A stretch of 64,000 nucleotides of DNA from Pseudofabraea citricarpa. Taxonomy: Eukaryota; Ascomycota; Leotiomycetes; Helotiales; Dermateaceae. The stretch covers positions 434,001 to 498,000 of the forward strand of contig JAPWGK010000005.1 of assembly GCA_029641185.1 (NCBI GenBank), in the 5' to 3' direction. The translations under genes and the position numbers were made by a program. Below the pieces are notes generated by a model. The model made no database searches and was not told the DNA's origin. It saw only the letters and a list, made by a program, of their open reading frames with translations. This document shows positions 60,435-64,000 of this stretch, one piece after another (the first letter of the stretch is position 1; each line of letters begins with the position of its first letter).

Positions 60435-61365
60435 ATGTCGCCACCTGGCCAAACAGCCAGACTGCCACCACGATTGCCAACAGATGATGAAATCATTGCC
60501 TTTTGCAGAGCGCAACGCGACCTCGGTGGATACAGTAACACCTTTGCGTACCCCTCTCGAAACAACGCCATTGCTTTCATCAAGTATGCAAGTCGGCAGT
60601 CTGGTATGATGGCAGAAATGTTAAATCAAGACTTCGCCTTCAAAGCTCTCGAGCGCATGCCGCAGCAGCAGAGGGCTGGGATCCGGATCCCCAAAATCTA
60701 CCGCTTGATTGAGAGGGACCAGGTCGTGTATATTGTCATGGAATACGTCAATGGGAAAACACTCAAAGAATTGCTCGAGGAGGGCATCTCAGACGATAAA
60801 TTGCAAGGTTATTACAACCAAATAGCGAAGGCGATTAAGCTGTTTATTTCTATCAAAGTCCCTGATGGCGTCACCCCCGGGCCAGTTGGTGGTGGGGTTA
60901 TTAAGCATCCCCTCTTCAAAGATACTATTGCATCAATTGAGTATACCTCATTCGATGACTTGCAACAGCATGTGAATAATGTAGGTTTGTAACAATACTC
61001 TATATGTAATACACTAACAGTCGGCCTGCTAGCTTGCTAATCTACCGGAAACCAATAACCTGAAAATTGATTTCCGCGGGGAAGATATTTCCTTTTGTTT
61101 TTCGGATCTCTACGAGGGAAACTTCATCTTCACAGACGAGTACGACCTCTATATCTTAGACTTTGAACACGCGAGCTTTCTTCCAGTTAGCTTCATAACT
61201 TACGCATTCGACCAACCTCGCCCTGTTTGTGAGGCTATCAAGGGGAAATTTGTCCTCCCTCAAGAGAATCTTGCCGCTATGAGAGTAGCTGGGCATAACT
61301 TTATGATCAGGTGGCGTAAAGCAGGCAAGTATTTTGCTGTTACAGTGTGGCTATACGCTAACTAA
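60435..61365 (+). CDS. APH/kinase-fold phosphotransferase-like protein
   Basis: Likely aminoglycoside-phosphotransferase-superfamily protein of unknown substrate. Exon 1 is 60435-60980; the acceptor at 61032 gives exon 2 from 61033. The join (QQHVNN to LANLPETNN) keeps phase 0 and gives about 292 residues. N-lobe: NNAIAFIKYASRQSG with a candidate ATP-binding Lys, AFKALERM, and RIPKIYRLIERDQVVYIVMEYVNGKTL (hinge). C-lobe: the catalytic loop reads FCFSDLYEGNFIFTDE, where active members have HGDLxxxN, and the metal-binding motif is YILDFEHASF. Asp and Asn are kept while His and Gly are replaced. A possible third intron (GTATTT to TTGTAAG) would change only the last residues, ending FTT at 61383-61385. 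Fungal genomes hold many such genes; function unknown. Confidence 0.7.
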
Positions 61366-62118
61366 TTGTAAGGTTTACCACTTAACAACGGAGGAGAGTA
61401 GAAGCTTCACCACTAATGTCCTCCAAAGAAATTCTACAGAGTAAATCAGGTTGATATATATTTTATCTTCTAATAACGTATATGTGGTACTACCAGTTAT
61501 AGTTATCGCCCTCTCAGATAAAGAACTAGCGAGGTTAAGGTTTGATTGCAGATCAAGATCGTGCGTGTATTGAAGGATATAATATAAAACAGCTTTTTCC
61601 TTTTAAATTCCTTCTACCTTACAATTGAGCCTCAAGAATCTAGCAGACGTTATTTATGGCGTCGTGAGATGAAAGCGTCTTTAGAAAAAGATGCTCGCGA
61701 TGCTGAATCACGGGAATATAACGGGTTGCTGACGAATGTCTGCGTTGCACATCAAGCTATGGGCTATTTATGGTGGAGCCTGATCCCAAGTCGTGCAACA
61801 AAACAATAGACACAGCTTTACACCTCAGTCTCTGTTAAGTGATATATAAGAGCATCCAAGGGCAAAGCGGAGGAAAGATAGAGACAGGCCGCACCAGCCA
61901 ACGCAAACCCAAAGCAGAAGAAAGCCTCAAAGGAAGATGGCAAGACGACCGTCATGTCATCTTTACTGAACGCGGAATTTTTGATGCGCTTTGTTATATA
62001 AAACAGGGTATCTTTGATATTCTGTTGTGCTTGTGTTGTCAGCTATCGTCCTGTTATCAAGCAAATCCATATACCAGCATACATTAGAATATCCGCAAGA
62101 AGGAGAAGGAGAAGAGGA
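61366..62118. other. AT-rich intergenic
   Basis: No convincing gene. A frame at 61839-62087 on the plus strand has no motif. Confidence 0.45.
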
Positions 62119-62760
62119 ACGTTACCGCTATCGGTCCACATGAGCACTGTTTGAACCAATGTCGAACAAATACATGGAGGATGAACGTTGAATTACGTAT
62201 CTTCTTGTCATCGTAGTTATTCAAGCGAATAGATATCTTTCGTTCAATATTGAAATATGTTTGGTTTAGACATGCAAATGTCTCACTATTGAATTGGATA
62301 GGGCGACATTCCTCGAGCTACATATATCATTTGAGTAAGCTAGCATGCTAGCCTGGCTCCCTGAAGGTACTGAATCAACTGAATCTCCCTAATGTAAAGC
62401 ATCCCAGCAACCCAAACTTATAATACGGAGTTGGATCAAATTTGCAGAGGAAGCCTGTGGAGAAAATCCATTGTATTGTGGCATGCCGGGCGAAGAGAAA
62501 TTGATGTGTCAAAAGAAGAATTCGGGATTAACATCATACTTCGCACCTATACTACACAACCATTTTGGAGGCGGGTAGCCTTTTAGGTAAAAATTCTGTG
62601 GAGCCTCTTGATTATTTGTGTAGTTTTCGAATTTTTCGATAGACCCAAACCTCATCACTTTGTTCCCGTCTCTTTCTTCTACATTGTGTACAGTCGAGAA
62701 ATCTGTAGTATTTTCCGTTGTAGGTATAATCAAACTGAGGCCCGGGTATAATAGATTCAA
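62119..62760 (-). pseudogene. Decayed CorA-like-family gene fragment with RIP-type stops
   Basis: The intact start (62760) reads to PPPKWLCSIGAKYDVNPEFF, then meets TGA at 62511-62509; the frame continues HINFSSPG ... NLIQLRIISLG. Two further in-frame stops follow, TAG at 62391-62389 and a TAA after IVRHLHV, then a one-base frameshift before ISIRLNNYDDKK. I recall the order (WL..IG..Y.DPEFF.RHL, then IIQLR, then SIV...) from fungal proteins carrying a CorA-like Mg2+-transporter domain; this is from memory and needs a search. Each stop is one C-to-T change from an ordinary codon (CGA, CAG, CAA), the pattern RIP leaves. The membrane part is not seen downstream, and 5' exons may be missing. Confidence 0.55.
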
Positions 62761-64000
62761 ATGAGAAATTTTGCTAGGCAGTCACACTGCTCTCCAGGGC
62801 AGAACGAGTCTCTTATATATCTGGCTGGCATGTGTTTTAGGGGTTCCTATCCTGGAGGCTGAGGCTATCCACTATATTATACTAGGTCCAAAGTTAAGAT
62901 AACACGAAAGACTTTTACAGTCACTTTTCTCTTTCCCTTTCTCTTTCTTGTTCCCTTTTACCTCATTAGTTGTAGAAGAGCTCGGTTCCACAACTGAGAA
63001 TTGAAATCTTGGTGTATGTCAAGGGCCATCTTGTGCCTTTGATTTATGAGCTTCACAATCACTGTATGGAATAGATTCTAATTCAATGGACACCTCGGCG
63101 TTTATTAGGGTGGCTGATAAATCTTAGGGACGGATTATTATAAACGTCGCTGTGACCTTGTACCAGATCTAACAACTCAACTTAGATTCCTTCCATACAC
63201 ATACGAACTTATCTGAGCCTTTTGCATGATCTGAGTTAGATTGATTCGTCGTCTTATACTAGAATAGAATAGAGACTTGTCTGCATATAAGTGGTCCAGC
63301 TTAATACTAAAAATTAAATGATAAGGGTAACAACCTAGCGGAGGCAGTAACGTGACACACAATGCTTCTAATAGGTAACACCACACTTATTTGATCTTTA
63401 GCCCATCTATATAAAGATTAGACAAGGCTTTCTATAAGGCGGATCTTTAGGTCGCAGGCTGGCGACTATAACACCGGCCCTAAGGGATAGCACTAGGGGT
63501 AACATAAATCAGGTGCCTGTAATAGATAGGAGATAATACCTATTGGGCGGATAGCCTCCAATTCTAGCCTAGCTATATTATAAGATGATATCGAAGAGAA
63601 GTGGTAGCAGGAACAGTTTTTACAAATTGCGTAGGTTAAGTGAAGATTCATATTAGCCTAGGCCGGACATTTAAAAGCTAATAGTAAATATCATTTGTAT
63701 TGTCTTATTTATATGCCTTATCGCGAATAAAACCATACCAGTTTGTCCTAGTCCTTATCGACTAGGTCTTCTTCCTTCCTTTTGTCTTTAGGATTAATCT
63801 GCCGACGAAGTTTTATTACTCTAGCGAGTTGCGCTTTCCCCTTAATCTTATTCCCTAAGTCTAACAACAGCTTTCCCTTTTTCTAAGATGCTCGTGCTGC
63901 TTGGGGCTTGAACTATAGGATGTCGCTATATATTTTGATATATTGATTAAGAAGAATTCTGCGTATTGGATGTTACTATCTTGGATCGGTAAATGATAAA
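62761..64000. other. Gene-poor, AT-rich tail
   Basis: 1.24 kb without an intact gene. Many TA-rich words (TAGCCTAG, CTATAT, TTATAA) and stops in all frames suggest repeat DNA altered by RIP. On the minus strand near 63770-63840 a short basic frame (LARVIKLRRQINPKDKRKEED) hints at the end of a decayed transposase, but this is weak. Confidence 0.4.

Noticed and set aside
1..64000. CRISPR arrays, tRNA or rRNA genes
   Set aside because: No regularly spaced repeats and no clear B-box/cloverleaf were found by eye; a tRNA scan would be needed to exclude tRNAs fully.

Overview
The window is nuclear DNA of a filamentous ascomycete (Pezizomycotina; a Leotiomycetes/Helotiales-like fungus is my best guess, from gene families rather than any database hit). 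The evidence is many short introns of about 45-75 nt with GTAAGT-type donors and CTAAC-type branch points, fungal-only families (DUF6594, Clr5-ankyrin, YVC1, trifunctional URA2, GH18-CBM18, GH6), and AT-richer gene-poor stretches. Exon boundaries were worked out by hand; for nearly every gene the exon lengths sum to an intact reading frame.

Layout. 1-5.4 kb: 5' part of a type B carboxylesterase (-), a secreted GH18 chitinase with CBM18 (+), an acyl-protein-thioesterase-like hydrolase (-). 5.6-12 kb: a raffinose-synthase/Sip1-type glycosidase (-) divergent from mitochondrial tyrosyl-tRNA synthetase (+), whose last intron joins it in frame to a long unknown C-terminal region. 12.9-16.2 kb: a Clr5-domain ankyrin-repeat gene broken by a perfect 55-bp tandem duplication. 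17-19 kb: a retropepsin-like gene (+) and a DUF6594 membrane protein (-). 19.3-26.6 kb: housekeeping genes CDC40/PRP17, ERV14/cornichon and methionine aminopeptidase 1 (all -), and kynurenine 3-monooxygenase (+). 27-33.7 kb: a secreted alpha-amylase with a starch-binding domain, a GT1 glycosyltransferase (both -) and pyridoxamine-phosphate oxidase (+). 33.7-39.6 kb is gene-poor, with a small Cys-containing protein and a kinase-like protein. 39.6-53.8 kb: a GH6 cellulase (+), the vacuolar TRP channel YVC1 (-) and the 2247-residue CPSase-ATCase URA2 (-), with a 426-bp MITE between the last two. 55-64 kb: an S9 peptidase (-), an orphan 285-residue gene (-), an APH/kinase-like gene (+), then a gene-poor tail with a pseudogene carrying stops of the kind RIP creates.

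The genes do not form a biosynthetic cluster. The mix is housekeeping metabolism (pyrimidine, NAD/kynurenine, vitamin B6), the secretory pathway and plant/fungal polysaccharide degradation (chitin, cellulose, starch, raffinose-type sugars), as expected of a plant-associated or saprotrophic fungus. The most unusual items are the 55-bp frameshifting duplication, the long-TIR MITE, the TyrRS fusion whose splice donor doubles as a stop codon, the retropepsin-like gene and the decayed gene in the tail.
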